A DNA stretch of 47,659 nt from Patescibacteria group bacterium (GCA_028716725.1 JAQUPG010000001.1:1-47659); one strand, 5' to 3'; counted from the first letter of the stretch, positions 1 to 8,636 are shown. Program-made: numbers and translations. The notes: generated by a model not told the origin, from the letters alone.

Positions 1-1338
1 AAGGGAGCGGACCAGGCCACCCAGCAGGCGATGCAGCCGGTTACTTTAAATTACTGGCGGGTTTGGGACGGTCCGGACGCTTTTTCCGAAATAATAGCTA
101 ATTATAAGGCTCTCCACCCCTATATAAACATTAACTACCGCAAATTGCGCTATAGCGAATATGAACAGGCGCTCCTGGAAGCATTGGCCGAGGATAAGGG
201 GCCGGATATTCTTTCCCTGCACAATACCTGGATAAAAAAATACCAAAACAAACTGGCGCCCTTGCCGGCGGAGATTACTATGGTTTATCCGGTGGAAAAG
301 GGCACAATTAAAAAAGAAATTGTGCAGGAATTAAGGACAACGAAAAGTTTGACCTTCCGGGATTTAAAGAATAATTTCGTTGATGCGGTTTATGATGATG
401 TCGTTCTGCCGGCTACAGACTCAAAGACCGGTAAAACCAGCGAACAAATATTCGGGCTGCCCCTGGCGCTTGATACCTTGGCTATGTATTATAATCGGGA
501 CCTTTTTAATAATGCCGGGATAGCCGTGCCGCCTTCTTTTTGGAACCAGGAATTTCAGCAGACCGTTAAAAAATTAACTAAGCAGGATACGACGGGAAAG
601 ATTATCCAGTCAGGCGTGGCCTTAGGGGGGAGCAAAAATATAGAGCGCTACAGCGATATTTTGTCTGTTTTAATGATGCAAAATGGCGCGGTTATGGCGG
701 ATGAAAACGGCAATGTTGTTTTTAACCAGATTCCCCCGGCCCTGAAGGAGCAAAAATACAGCCCCGGTCTGGAAGCTTTGCGCTTTTATACGGATTTTTC
801 CAATCCGGCCAAAGAAGTTTATAGCTGGAACAGCAGCCTGGGCAATTCCCTGGAAATGTTTATTGCCGGGAAATTGGCCATGATGTTCGGCTATGCCTAC
901 CATTTGCCGACCATAGAGGCGGGAGCGCCTAAATTGAATTTTGCCGTGGCTCCTTTGCCGCAGATAGAGGGCAATTTAGGCAATACAAATTTTGCCAATT
1001 ACTGGGTGGAGACGGTGTCTAGTAAAAGTAAATATATAAATGAAGCCTGGGATTTTGTCCAGTTCGCCACTAAAACCGAACAGGCGAAATCATATCTGGC
1101 CAGGACAAAAAAGCCGACGGCTCTGCGCTCCTTGGTCAGCCAGCAGATTGAAGATGAGGATGTGGGTATTTTTGCCAATGAAGTTTTGACCGCCAAAAGC
1201 TGGTATCATGGCGAAGACGCTAATGCGGCCGAATTGATTATGGGTGAAATGATTGATTCGGCTTCTTCCGGTGAAGGCAAAATTGAAGACGCCCTAAATT
1301 TAGGGGCGAGAAGGGTCCAACAAACGATAGTGAAATAA
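1..1338 (+). CDS. ABC-type extracellular solute-binding protein, 5' truncated
   Basis: The reading frame is open to the first base of the window, so the true start and signal peptide lie upstream; the ATG at 31 is only the first internal methionine. About 445 residues are visible, close to a full mature family 1 solute-binding protein. The N-terminal VTLNYWRVWDGPDAF strand, the GLPLALDTLAMYYNRDLF segment and the AGKLAMMFGYAYHLP segment are typical of sugar-binding lipoproteins of ABC importers. It would act outside the membrane, delivering a substrate (often an oligosaccharide) to a permease. No permease or ATPase follows, so the partner genes are upstream or elsewhere. The stop is followed by a 56-bp gap that carries the ribosome binding site of the next gene. 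Confidence 0.85.
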   Translation, partial: KGADQATQQAMQPVTLNYWRVWDGPDAFSEIIANYKALHPYININYRKLRYSEYEQALLEALAEDKGPDILSLHNTWIKKYQNKLAPLPAEITMVYPVEKGTIKKEIVQELRTTKSLTFRDLKNNFVDAVYDDVVLPATDSKTGKTSEQIFGLPLALDTLAMYYNRDLFNNAGIAVPPSFWNQEFQQTVKKLTKQDTTGKIIQSGVALGGSKNIERYSDILSVLMMQNGAVMADENGNVVFNQIPPALKEQKYSPGLEALRFYTDFSNPAKEVYSWNSSLGNSLEMFIAGKLAMMFGYAYHLPTIEAGAPKLNFAVAPLPQIEGNLGNTNFANYWVETVSSKSKYINEAWDFVQFATKTEQAKSYLARTKKPTALRSLVSQQIEDEDVGIFANEVLTAKSWYHGEDANAAELIMGEMIDSASSGEGKIEDALNLGARRVQQTIVK

Positions 1339-1394
1339 GAATTTAGAATTAAGATTTATCCTCCTGCGCCAAGGCTTCGGAGGACAAGAGAATT

Positions 1395-1841
1395 ATGGGT
1401 TTTATTAAGAATAAAAAATTAATTTGTTTTCTTATCCTGTTGTTTTTTTGTTTTCTTGTCTTGTCTGCCAATATCTGCTGGGCCGCTAACGATTGTGTTA
1501 ATCGGCCGGATGTAAAAGGAATATGGGATAAAATAGAAATGTGCCAAAAATGCGGTGATTGCCAACTTAATGACTTTATTCAGTTAGCTGTTAATGCCTC
1601 TCAGTGGATTTTAGGGATTGTGGGCTCTCTGACTTTGCTTATGTTTATTTATGGCGGGCTGATGTTCATAATTTCTTCCGGCAGCAGCGAAAAAGTAACG
1701 AAGGCTAAAGAAATAATTATTGGAGCGGTAATAGGGCTGGCAATAGTTTTTACCGCCTATATAATTATTGGCTTTGTTTTTTCCGCTTTTGATGTGCCGG
1801 GCAAAGAAAGTTGGGCAAGTTCCAACTGGTTTAAAAAATAG
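1395..1841 (+). CDS. Type IV secretion pilin-like membrane protein (isolated copy)
   Basis: This 148-residue protein has a signal peptide (about residues 1-30, ending in CWA) and two hydrophobic helices at about 69-92 and 107-131. Between them lies the polar loop SSGSSEKVTKAKEI. This is the same plan as the seven proteins at 11281-14635 (T4SS_pilin / TrbC-VirB2-like family), although the WMxAxGN loop motif is weaker here. A mature-end segment with five cysteines (C35 and the MCQKCGDC cluster) is not found in the other copies and may form disulfides outside the membrane. A GGAGGA ribosome binding site at 1379-1384 sits 10 nt before the ATG and is partly enclosed in a small inverted repeat (1359-1384). 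The role is inferred from family resemblance. Confidence 0.7.
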   Translation: MGFIKNKKLICFLILLFFCFLVLSANICWAANDCVNRPDVKGIWDKIEMCQKCGDCQLNDFIQLAVNASQWILGIVGSLTLLMFIYGGLMFIISSGSSEKVTKAKEIIIGAVIGLAIVFTAYIIIGFVFSAFDVPGKESWASSNWFKK

Positions 1842-1887
1842 ATTAGTGAGATGGTTTTAAAACTATCTTAATTATTGATTTGACCTT

Positions 1888-2586
1888 ATGAATGAATTCA
1901 GGCCGAATAAAATATTATCTGCCTCCGAAGTAGTGGCTGAAGAGCTCATCAAGCGCCGGCAGGAAAAGAATTTAAATCTTAAAGATGTTGCCAAAAAATT
2001 AAATATAAAGCATGAATATCTTGAAGCCTTGGAGAACGGAGAATATGCCAAATTACCGGCCGGAGTGTATGGGAAAAATTTTTTAAGGGAATATGCCGTT
2101 TATTTGGGGCTTGATTCCAGGAAACTGTTGAAAGAACTTGAGGCGGACAGGAGTTTCGGCGGAGCGGCAAGGGGAAAAGAAATTTTTTCCCAGCAGGTTG
2201 TGAAGAAACATAATTTTTTAGTTGTCCCCAAGATAGTGCGAAGCTTTGTTATAATAATTGTCGTCCTCGCCCTTTTTGTTTATTTGGGCTTTTGCCTAAA
2301 AAAAATAATCTCCCCGCCGATGCTTCTCATAATTGAGCCGTTGGACAATTCGGTCACTAATAATAATTTTGTGGTTGTTTTCGGAAAGACGGAACCGGAA
2401 GCTCAGGTTGAAATTAATGGTGAGCCGGTCGCTTTAAACCCGGGAGAAAATGAGAGTTTTTTTACGGAAAGAATCAATCTGAAGTTGGGATTAAATACCA
2501 TAACCATAACTGCCCAAAAGAAATATGGCCGCGGAATAACAATCTTCAGGCAGGTGTTAGCAAACGGAGGAGCCCAGCAACCCTGA
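1888..2586 (+). CDS. RodZ-like helix-turn-helix membrane protein
   Basis: This is a 232-residue protein with three parts. An N-terminal Xre-type helix-turn-helix of the RodZ kind (about residues 8-85) has the family hallmark KDVAKKLNIKHEYLEALENG and YLGL segments. A single membrane helix lies at about 112-133. An extracellular beta-rich domain (about 140-232) ends in LGLNTITITAQ, as in Ig-like domains. RodZ proteins link the actin-like MreB to the cell wall machinery; no mreB is in view. The start ATG at 1888 gives a short cytoplasmic lead into the helix-turn-helix. The gene is 46 bp after the pilin-like gene and just before a methyltransferase with its own promoter. Confidence 0.75.
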   Translation: MNEFRPNKILSASEVVAEELIKRRQEKNLNLKDVAKKLNIKHEYLEALENGEYAKLPAGVYGKNFLREYAVYLGLDSRKLLKELEADRSFGGAARGKEIFSQQVVKKHNFLVVPKIVRSFVIIIVVLALFVYLGFCLKKIISPPMLLIIEPLDNSVTNNNFVVVFGKTEPEAQVEINGEPVALNPGENESFFTERINLKLGLNTITITAQKKYGRGITIFRQVLANGGAQQP

Positions 2587-2605
2587 TTGCGGGGTATTGC
2601 CAGGG

Positions 2606-2618
2606 AGTTTGGTAAAAT
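2606..2618 (+). promoter_or_regulatory. Extended -10 promoter of the methyltransferase gene
   Basis: TGGTAAAAT (TG-N-TAAAAT, 2610-2618) lies 14 nt before the ATG at 2633, so the expected transcript start is only a few bases before the start codon. No clear -35 box or Shine-Dalgarno sequence is seen. The same TGGTAAAAT core is found at 6060 and 8654. Confidence 0.45.
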
Positions 2619-2632
2619 ATAAATTTAATTTT

Positions 2633-3187
2633 ATGTTTAGAATTACAGGAGGAAACGCTTTGCTTGATGCTGATTTTATACTAAGCAAAGCGCAAATTAC
2701 GGAAAATATAAGAATAGCCGATTTAGGCTGCGGCGCTTCCGGGCATTTTATTTTTCCCGCCGCAAAAATGGTCGGCAAGAGAGGCGTGGTTTATGCCGTT
2801 GATATCTTAAAAACGGTTTTGGGCGGGATCGATAAAAGGGTAAAGCAGGAAAATATAGAAAACATCCGGACGGTTTGGAGCGACTTAGAAGTTTTTAAGG
2901 CCACTAAAATAGAATCGGGCAGCCTTGACGTGGTTTTGCTTATAAACACCCTATATCAGTCCCGCAAAAGAGTGGAAATTTTGCGCGAAGCCATAAGGAT
3001 GCTGAAAAAAGGGGCAAAATTATTGGTCGTAGAGTGGAAGAATGTGTCTTCGCCTTTCGGGCCGCCTCCGGAAGAAAGGGTTAAGCCGGATCTCTTAAAG
3101 ATCGGAGCTAAAAAGCTGGGGCTAGAGATAGAGGACGAATTTGAAGCCGGCCAATATCATTATGGTATTTTATTTATTAAATTATAA
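2633..3187 (+). CDS. Class I SAM-dependent methyltransferase
   Basis: This 184-residue protein starts at the ATG at 2633; a TTG 36 nt further upstream would overlap the promoter. Motif I is IADLGCGASGHF (about residues 29-40). Motif II follows as VVYAVDI, an acidic residue after a beta strand, and the post-motif region is LDVVLLINTLYQS. It ends without an extra domain. The family transfers a methyl group from S-adenosylmethionine; UbiE-like and PCMT-like members are the closest by eye, but the substrate cannot be told. It is followed 2 bp later by a small membrane protein, so the two are probably co-transcribed. Confidence 0.75.
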   Translation: MFRITGGNALLDADFILSKAQITENIRIADLGCGASGHFIFPAAKMVGKRGVVYAVDILKTVLGGIDKRVKQENIENIRTVWSDLEVFKATKIESGSLDVVLLINTLYQSRKRVEILREAIRMLKKGAKLLVVEWKNVSSPFGPPPEERVKPDLLKIGAKKLGLEIEDEFEAGQYHYGILFIKL

Positions 3188-3189
3188 AT

Positions 3190-3576
3190 ATGGCGAATCT
3201 TTTATCACTAAAATTTTGGTTTAATCTTAGGCCAGACGCGCTGCTGCCAGTTTACCAAAAAACTTTTATTATTTTTGTTTTAGTTTTGATCATCTTTTTT
3301 CTTTTCCACCGTTTTTTTATAGCTAAAAGAGGCGGCCTTTATGCTTTTTTCTGGCGGCAGCTTTCTTCCTTTTCTCTGGCCAATGCTTTTATCGGTTTGA
3401 TTTTGCTTTTTTTCAATTACGAATTTATCCCCTTCCTGTCTGCCCGTTTCTGGCTTCTTCTTTGGGCGGTTTTTATGCTGGTCTGGCTTATTTTTATCGC
3501 TAAATCTCTTTTAAAGATTCCGGAAAAGAAAAAAAAGTTTGAGGAAGAAAAGGAATATAAGAAATATATACCTTAA
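3190..3576 (+). CDS. Small membrane protein, function unknown
   Basis: This 128-residue protein has three predicted membrane helices at about residues 25-45, 64-84 and 86-108. The C-terminal tail (KKKKFEEEKEYKKYIP) is highly charged and probably cytoplasmic. I do not recognise a family. It begins 2 bp after the methyltransferase stop, which suggests translational coupling. An AT-rich hairpin at 3600-3639 ends this unit. Confidence 0.6.
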   Translation: MANLLSLKFWFNLRPDALLPVYQKTFIIFVLVLIIFFLFHRFFIAKRGGLYAFFWRQLSSFSLANAFIGLILLFFNYEFIPFLSARFWLLLWAVFMLVWLIFIAKSLLKIPEKKKKFEEEKEYKKYIP

Positions 3577-3599
3577 ATAAAATAATAAAATAAAAAAAT

Positions 3600-3639
3600 A
3601 ATAAAATAAAAAGGCCGGTCAAGGTCTTTTTATTTTATT
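3600..3639. terminator. AT-rich terminator hairpin, possibly bidirectional
   Basis: A 17-bp stem (3600-3616 against 3623-3639, one G-U pair) closes a six-base loop GGTCAA. The arms end in A and T tracts. It sits between the membrane protein gene and yraN, six bases before the yraN start, so it could also affect yraN translation. Confidence 0.6.
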
Positions 3640-3645
3640 AAGTTT

Positions 3646-4005
3646 ATGAATTATAGGCAAAGGGTCGGAAAATTCGGCGAAAATATCGCTAAAAATTATT
3701 TGTTGAGGCAGGGCTACAAAATTATCGGCCTTAATAAAAAAATAAGCTTTAAGGAAATAGATATTATGGCCCGGGACGGGGAAACCCTGGTTTTTATTGA
3801 GGTTAAAACCAGATTATCTTCGGTTTTTGGCAACGCCGATGATGCTTTTGACTTAAAAAAAGTTAATAATTTGAAAGAGGCTATAGGCCGTTATATTTAT
3901 GAAAATAATTTTGATGAAAATCTGGTCAGGCTGGACTTCATTTCCCTGAATATCAGCCGTTTAGAAAAAAGGGCTAAGATTAAACATTATAAGGATGTCG
4001 TTTAA
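3646..4005 (+). CDS. yraN: YraN / UPF0102 family nuclease-fold protein
   Basis: This 119-residue protein matches the UPF0102 plan from end to end: GKFGENIAKNYLLRQGYKI at the N-terminus, then EIDIMARDGETLVFIEVKTR, the E-x(n)-D-x(n)-ExK pattern of Holliday-junction-resolvase-like nuclease folds. The catalytic-type residues E57/D59 region and the EVK triad appear intact. YraN proteins are widespread and usually sit near rnhB or rsmI; their biochemical role is still unclear. Here the neighbours are unrelated. Length is normal for the family. Confidence 0.88.
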   Translation: MNYRQRVGKFGENIAKNYLLRQGYKIIGLNKKISFKEIDIMARDGETLVFIEVKTRLSSVFGNADDAFDLKKVNNLKEAIGRYIYENNFDENLVRLDFISLNISRLEKRAKIKHYKDVV

Positions 4006-4140
4006 GTATATTATTAAAATATTGGAATGTTTATCCCCGCCTTATCCACATTTTTTTACACAATTTTTTCCAGCTTTCCCCCAGCTTATAAACCAGTTAT
4101 TTACTTGACGGGTAAATAGGAGCCGGATAAAGTGAAACTA

Positions 4141-4215
4141 TCATTAGTTATTAGGGCTAAAAAGGTCAAATCGGCCCCGCTGGTCTGCACCCCCTTAGCC
4201 CTAATTAACCAATGA
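4141..4215. repeat. Long inverted repeat (about 20-bp arms)
   Basis: The arm TCATTAGTTATTAGGGCTAA (4141-4160) pairs with 4195-4215 with one mismatch and one bulged base. The 34-nt loop is GC-rich. It has no T tract, so it is not an obvious terminator. Confidence 0.65.
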
Positions 4216-4230
4216 TTAAATATAAGAAGA

Positions 4231-4329
4231 CCCCATTAGAAATACGGCGTTTGTCCGTAAGCTTTAAAACACCAACTGCGACCGAACTATCTGCTTTTGT
4301 CTCTATCAAAGAAGGTGTTTCTAACGGGG
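4231..4329. repeat. CCCCATTAGAAA / TTTCTAACGGGG inverted-repeat element, copy 1
   Basis: Arms lie at 4231-4242 and 4318-4329, with one mismatch. The 75-bp interior holds a small ACGG/CCGT hairpin. The right arm lies where the -35 region of the TATAAT at 4338 would be. Related elements occur at 35641-35802 and 46642-46672, both also touching a promoter. Confidence 0.65.
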
Positions 4330-4337
4330 TAAATTAA

Positions 4338-4343
4338 TATAAT
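4338..4343 (+). promoter_or_regulatory. -10 box upstream of the Ig-repeat surface protein
   Basis: TATAAT lies nine bases after the right arm of the inverted-repeat element. The -35 position falls inside that arm and is a poor match. Confidence 0.4.
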
Positions 4344-4421
4344 TTAATAATTAAAGAGGAATAATTATTGTTTGCAGAGAATGAAAAATAAAGTAAAGAA
4401 ATTAAGGAGGAAAATAATTTT

Positions 4422-5774
4422 ATGATTTTATTAAAGAAAGCCGCCCTCTTTATTTTTTTTGCCCTTTTATTCCTCTCCTTTGCCAAGAGCGCTGCGGCCA
4501 GCCAGGTTAGTTCCCCGACCATTATTCAATTAGGGGATAAAAGAGGCCAGGAATTTTCCCGCCAGCTTTTTATAAAAGGTTTAACTCCGGCCAACACCGA
4601 AGTTTTAGTTTATATCGACGGGGTTTATGCCGATTTTGCCAAAGTGGGGAGCGAAGGAACGGCCAGCGACAGTTTTTATTATGAGCATCCGACGGCCTTG
4701 GCCGGGGGAAATGAAATAATGCTTATTGCCCGGGATAAAACTTCTTTGGTTTTATCTCCGCCGGTGGAAATTAAATATATAATCCCCCCCTTGCCGGCTC
4801 CGACTTTAATAAGCCCGGCCTCCGGGAAGATAATAGGCGAGCCCAAGCCCTATATAACCGGTTTAGTAAGTAATTGGAGTTTTGCCCATGTCTATATTGA
4901 CGGGGTTTACAACGGGCGGACAAAAATTTTGTCCCATGAGTCGGGCACGGCCAATTTTGCCTATAAGCCATTTTTGGATTTGGAGGTTGGTTTGCATAAA
5001 GTCTGGGCAATAGCCGAAGACGATTCAGGCCGAAAAAGCGGGGTTTCTAACATTTTGGAGTTTTTAGTTCAAAAACCGATGCCGGCTCCGACTTTGTTTT
5101 CTCCGGTAGTAAATAGCCGCACTAAATATAATCAGCCTTTCATTGTCGGTTTGTCTAAAAATGATTCTTTCATAAAAGTTTTTATTGATAATGAGTTGAA
5201 TGGCCAGTTTGAGGTGGACAATCATTCTTCCGGCACGGCCAATTTCGCTTTTAAGCCTCCGGTTTTGGCCAGAGGAAACCATTCCGTCTACGCCACAGCT
5301 ACTGATAATCGCGGTAAAGAAAGCCGGCGGTCAAATACGGTTTATTTCTCGGTGCGCCAGCCGGTTATTAGCAAGGGAGCCGGAGAAGAAAAGGGCGGAT
5401 TAATAGGCAAGATTGAAGAGCCGGTTTCCGGAAGCGGGCAGGAATTGCCGCTTTCCATTTCTCCGACCGGAGATATAGAAAGGGGGAAAAGCATTTCCGG
5501 AGAGGAAACTGCCGGCGTGGGCAGCCGAATAACGGGTGAAGAAAAAAAAACGGCTGACTTAATTGATGAAAGCGAACAAGCGCAGGGGAAATTAGGCGTT
5601 AATTTAATTGTATTTATTGTTTTTATATTAGGCGTAATTGGCTGGATATTCTGGGTAAACAGGGAGTTAGTAAAGGAACAGCGGGCGGGCGAGAAAAGCC
5701 AGGAAGATTTTTTTTCCGAGGGGAAAAAAGAAGATAATTCTTCCGATAATTCAGGAGAAAATAAGTTGTTTTAA
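4422..5774 (+). CDS. Cell-surface protein with three Ig-like repeats and a C-terminal membrane anchor
   Basis: This 450-residue protein has a signal peptide (about 1-27, ending SAAAS). Three beta-rich repeats of about 90-100 residues follow, at about 30-118, 125-214 and 220-312. Repeats 2 and 3 both open with PAPTL-SP and contain VYIDG/VFIDN and SGTANFA(Y/F)KP; all three share the I-DG-Y core. A low-complexity linker (about 315-385) leads to one membrane helix (about 390-411) and a charged cytoplasmic tail. The plan fits a surface-exposed adhesin or stalk protein. The start is supported by an AAGGAGG site 12 nt upstream. No partner is evident; the next gene has its own promoter after a terminator. 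Confidence 0.75.
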   Translation: MILLKKAALFIFFALLFLSFAKSAAASQVSSPTIIQLGDKRGQEFSRQLFIKGLTPANTEVLVYIDGVYADFAKVGSEGTASDSFYYEHPTALAGGNEIMLIARDKTSLVLSPPVEIKYIIPPLPAPTLISPASGKIIGEPKPYITGLVSNWSFAHVYIDGVYNGRTKILSHESGTANFAYKPFLDLEVGLHKVWAIAEDDSGRKSGVSNILEFLVQKPMPAPTLFSPVVNSRTKYNQPFIVGLSKNDSFIKVFIDNELNGQFEVDNHSSGTANFAFKPPVLARGNHSVYATATDNRGKESRRSNTVYFSVRQPVISKGAGEEKGGLIGKIEEPVSGSGQELPLSISPTGDIERGKSISGEETAGVGSRITGEEKKTADLIDESEQAQGKLGVNLIVFIVFILGVIGWIFWVNRELVKEQRAGEKSQEDFFSEGKKEDNSSDNSGENKLF

Positions 5775-5822
5775 TTAACTCCAAAAATCAAAAATTATTT
5801 TATTGTTGAAACCTCTTTGTTT

Positions 5823-5925
5823 ACCCCGCACCTTAGAGATGTCTTATGGTTTTTAGTTGTAAGGTTCTATAATTTCGATCATTGCCGCAGGGTTTAACGT
5901 GCCGTGGTGAAGCAAGGTGCGGGGT
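5823..5925. repeat. CCCCGCACCTT inverted repeat, copy 1
   Basis: ACCCCGCACCTT (5823-5834) is perfectly repeated in inverted form at 5914-5925 around a 79-bp interior. Related arms form tighter hairpins at 11724-11801 and 16806-16833. Confidence 0.65.
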
Positions 5926-6008
5926 TTATATATTTTGGTGTCGTGCCTTTTTACTGCAGGGCATAAAGACAGGATAACTAGGATAGGCAGTGACAGGCCC
6001 CTTCTTTT

Positions 6009-6042
6009 AATCCCGCCCCTAACCAGGGGCGGGATTATTTTG
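6009..6042 (+). terminator. Rho-independent terminator
   Basis: AATCCCGCCCCT (6009-6020) and AGGGGCGGGATT (6025-6036) form a perfect 12-bp stem with an AACC loop, followed by ATTTTGTT. It shields the downstream module from upstream reading. Confidence 0.85.
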
Positions 6043-6081
6043 TTAAATTTTAAGAAATATGGTAAAATATAGGAAATGTTG
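6038..6081 (+). repeat. 44-bp promoter segment, copy 1
   Basis: This segment is identical to 8632-8675. It contains the extended -10 TGGTAAAAT (6060-6068) and follows directly after a GC-rich terminator in both places. It marks the left edge of the duplicated lipoprotein/FN3 module. Confidence 0.85.
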
Positions 6082-6158
6082 GTAACCATCCTATGGTTTA
6101 TCAAATATAATATAAATAGCAAATCAAAAGTGTTAATAGTCTAATAATTCAAAAATAT

Positions 6159-6542
6159 ATGCCCAATAAAAAATTTCTTTTATCATTTCTCTTCCTGCCT
6201 TTTTTGATTTTTGGTTTGGTTGGTTGCGGTAAAAAACAGCCAGCAGATACGGGTATTTTGCCAGAGGGCAAAAGCCAGGAAGACCAGCCTGCGCAAAGAG
6301 GTTATTTGCAATCTGATACGGGAGAGGGGAATATTGAGGAGAATACCGGGGCCATAAAGGAGATTCCTAAAAATAAAGAAGATCTTAAAAAATATTTAGA
6401 GGATTTAGAGAAAGATTCTGACAAAATAGACATAAATGCTGAGGAGGAAGACGCAGTGATTGACGATTCGGGAATTGATGACAGTGATGTTAATATAGAA
6501 GAAGATAATGATGTTGACGATAGCGATATTGACGCCCTTTAA
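6159..6542 (+). CDS. Small acidic lipoprotein (module copy 1)
   Basis: This 127-residue protein has a lipoprotein signal: positive MPNKK, a hydrophobic stretch, and the lipobox LVGC (Cys at about 23). The mature part is very acidic and probably disordered, ending in runs of Asp and Glu with the terminal DDSDIDAL. The paralogue at 8721 ends in SDIDSL and shares the middle segment E(I)PK(N/S)KEDIKK-LE-LEKD. No known domain is seen. It would be attached to the outer face of the membrane. The next gene begins 44 bp later and is duplicated with it, so the two probably act together. Confidence 0.75.
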   Translation: MPNKKFLLSFLFLPFLIFGLVGCGKKQPADTGILPEGKSQEDQPAQRGYLQSDTGEGNIEENTGAIKEIPKNKEDLKKYLEDLEKDSDKIDINAEEEDAVIDDSGIDDSDVNIEEDNDVDDSDIDAL

Positions 6543-6586
6543 GATTTATAATAAAAGAGATTTTGATAGATATTTAAAATAAAAAT

Positions 6587-8545
6587 ATGAATTTTTTTAA
6601 ATTTTTATTTATTATTGGATTTTTTTTCCTCGCCTCCCCCCTCCTGATGGCGGAAGCGGCGGCGCCTGCCAAACCCTCGGCTGCATGCGATAATAGCGCG
6701 GCTACACGAAGCTCTATAAAAGTGACCTGGGCCGCGGTTACCGGTGTTTCATCTTACGGATATAAAATCGGAAGCGATGGAGTTGTGGCCAGTACAACTA
6801 CAACCTCGGTCAGCCTAGATAATTTAGAGTCTGGTCAGGGATATAATATTAATATTCAAGCTTGTAGCGCCAGCGAGTGTTCTGGTTTTGCTGTAATTAA
6901 TTGTTTGACTAATCCGGCTAAACCGGAGTTAACTTTTTCAAAAACTTCAGCTTCCATTATTTTGGAATGGAGCCGTATTGACGGGGCAAGTGTTTATCAG
7001 ATTGGCTATAAAAAGGATGGCGAAGAGGCTTATACTTATGAAGAAATTGCTAACAAATTTTTTCCTGGAGCATATACGATCAAAAATCTTGCTTCCAATA
7101 CTTTATATAATGTCAAAGTTCAGGCGTGTAATGCCAACAAAAAAGATAATGATGGCAATAAGGAGTATGACGAGGGATGTTCTGATTTTATCCCTCAAAA
7201 GATTACTACTACCAAAGAGCAGGGAATTGAGGATTTAAGGAATGATTATGAAAAGAAAAATTTAAGAATGCAGAAGACTTTAAACGGATATAAGAGTTAT
7301 ATGGAGAAAAGCGGGGAATTAGAGGAGGCAACGCGTAATGATTTTACCAGCGAAGTTGAATCGATTTCGCAATCATTAGCGTCAGATTTAACTTATGTTA
7401 AATCTGAAACAAATATAGATAATATAAACGGCAAATTATCCACCCTAGATTCTACTTTTAAAGTTCAGGTTGAGTTATTAAAATATAAACTTAAAATTTA
7501 TAAAAAGTGCGATGGATACTATACAAAGTTTAAAGATTATAAATTTAAGGTGGAAAACTTTTCACAAATCCCCGGAGACGCAAAAGGTAATTTTAACGAC
7601 AGCAATGGGCATATAGATAAAGCTATAGACCACTATAGGGTCAGTTACGAAAGGGCAGTTTTATCCAATAAGTTACCAGTGACAAATTCGGTTAGCAATT
7701 TAGTAATAATAAAGAGTTTATATAATGACTTAGGCAAAGACGGCCAGTATAAATTAACCAAACTAATTTATACTTCTTTGTATTACGTAAATAAAGTAAA
7801 TGAAAAATTAGTTAAATTCAAAGAATATTCAGATAGTACGAACAAAAAATATTTAAGCGGAGTTTTTACAGATACAGCCATAAAGACGGCTTATGATAAA
7901 ATAATAGATGATTTTATTATTTATTATAAAGGATATGTAGGAGCAAAAAGTTGGAATGATTTCGCTGCGGTTTCTAATGATAATAGTTTTTTAAAAAAAG
8001 ACGGTAGATATAAAAGAGCAGCCAAAATATTAAAAGGTTTAAGTAACATTAATTCCATAATTGCCAAGGCCGAGAAATACAAAAGTGAAATTGACGGTTA
8101 CGGCGGGGTTACTTCCAGCATAAAGGGAAAGGCGGATGAATTGGAAAATAATGTAATAATGTGGTTACGGTACGGCCAGCTTTCATTAGGCAAAAGAATT
8201 ATTAATTTAGATGAAGATTCGGATAAAATCTATAAAGAAATAAAAAGTTATTTCGTTCATAAAATTTTTTATTATCTTTATAGCGGGTCTAAATCATTGA
8301 ATAAACTGAATATCAATATAAATAATATCGAAAAAGTCATAGAAGTTATAGGAAGTTGTCCTGAGGCAACGGGGAATATAAATTCTGCTAAAGGTAAAGT
8401 TGCTGATGCTTCAGGAAAGTTAGAAAATATCAATTACGATAATCTTGATTCAGCCAAAGAAAAATATTCGGAATTTAAAAATTTCTATAAGGAGGCCTTA
8501 AATTACTATAAAACGGCAATTTCTGAGTCTAAAAAATGTTTATAA
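6587..8545 (+). CDS. Secreted FN3-like and helical protein (module copy 1)
   Basis: This 652-residue protein has a signal peptide (about 1-25, ending AEAAA) and two fibronectin type III-like domains (about 27-108 and 110-206). Both have the VTWA / LEWSRIDGASVYQIGYKK and YNVKVQACNA strands. A long helical region (about 212-652) carries segments such as DYEKKNLRMQKTL and KLKIYKKCDGYY. It ends in SESKKCL with a conserved terminal cysteine. No C-terminal membrane anchor is visible, so it is probably secreted or held by a partner. The 692-residue protein at 9113 is a clear paralogue along its whole length. The helical part matches no family I know. The function is unknown; FN3 plus helical rods suggests adhesion or scaffolding. 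Confidence 0.75.
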   Translation: MNFFKFLFIIGFFFLASPLLMAEAAAPAKPSAACDNSAATRSSIKVTWAAVTGVSSYGYKIGSDGVVASTTTTSVSLDNLESGQGYNINIQACSASECSGFAVINCLTNPAKPELTFSKTSASIILEWSRIDGASVYQIGYKKDGEEAYTYEEIANKFFPGAYTIKNLASNTLYNVKVQACNANKKDNDGNKEYDEGCSDFIPQKITTTKEQGIEDLRNDYEKKNLRMQKTLNGYKSYMEKSGELEEATRNDFTSEVESISQSLASDLTYVKSETNIDNINGKLSTLDSTFKVQVELLKYKLKIYKKCDGYYTKFKDYKFKVENFSQIPGDAKGNFNDSNGHIDKAIDHYRVSYERAVLSNKLPVTNSVSNLVIIKSLYNDLGKDGQYKLTKLIYTSLYYVNKVNEKLVKFKEYSDSTNKKYLSGVFTDTAIKTAYDKIIDDFIIYYKGYVGAKSWNDFAAVSNDNSFLKKDGRYKRAAKILKGLSNINSIIAKAEKYKSEIDGYGGVTSSIKGKADELENNVIMWLRYGQLSLGKRIINLDEDSDKIYKEIKSYFVHKIFYYLYSGSKSLNKLNININNIEKVIEVIGSCPEATGNINSAKGKVADASGKLENINYDNLDSAKEKYSEFKNFYKEALNYYKTAISESKKCL

Positions 8546-8597
8546 ATTTTAATAAGATTAATTGTCTTAGAAAATTTTTGTGGTTTAAACTTATAAC

Positions 8598-8636
8598 AAA
8601 ACTCCGCCCTTTAGAGAAGGGCGGAGTTTTGTTTTG
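8598..8636 (+). terminator. Rho-independent terminator
   Basis: AAAACTCCGCCCTT (8598-8611) and its exact complement (8617-8630) form a 14-bp stem, followed by GTTTTG. It ends module copy 1 and directly precedes the second promoter copy. Confidence 0.88.

Larger units (their letters stand above)
4006..4421. other. Gene-free region with two inverted repeats and a DnaA-box-like site
   Basis: This 416-bp gap has no credible ORF. It carries a single TTATCCACA (4042-4050), which matches the DnaA box consensus, a long hairpin at 4141-4215, and a CCCCATTAGAAA inverted repeat at 4231-4329. TATAAT follows at 4338-4343, about 80 bp before the next gene. An AAGGAGG ribosome binding site lies just upstream of 4422. 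Confidence 0.6.
5775..6158. other. Gene-free region with palindrome, terminator and promoter
   Basis: This 384-bp gap holds the CCCCGCACCTT inverted repeat (5823-5925), a strong terminator (6009-6042) and the first copy of a 44-bp promoter segment (6038-6081). A minus-strand open frame here has no family resemblance or ribosome binding site. Confidence 0.6.

Noticed and set aside
4042-4050. DnaA box as a second origin
   Set aside because: A single TTATCCACA without clustering can occur by chance in AT-rich DNA.
5853-6122. Minus-strand frame of 89 codons
   Set aside because: It runs across the palindrome and terminator and has no ribosome binding site or recognisable domain.
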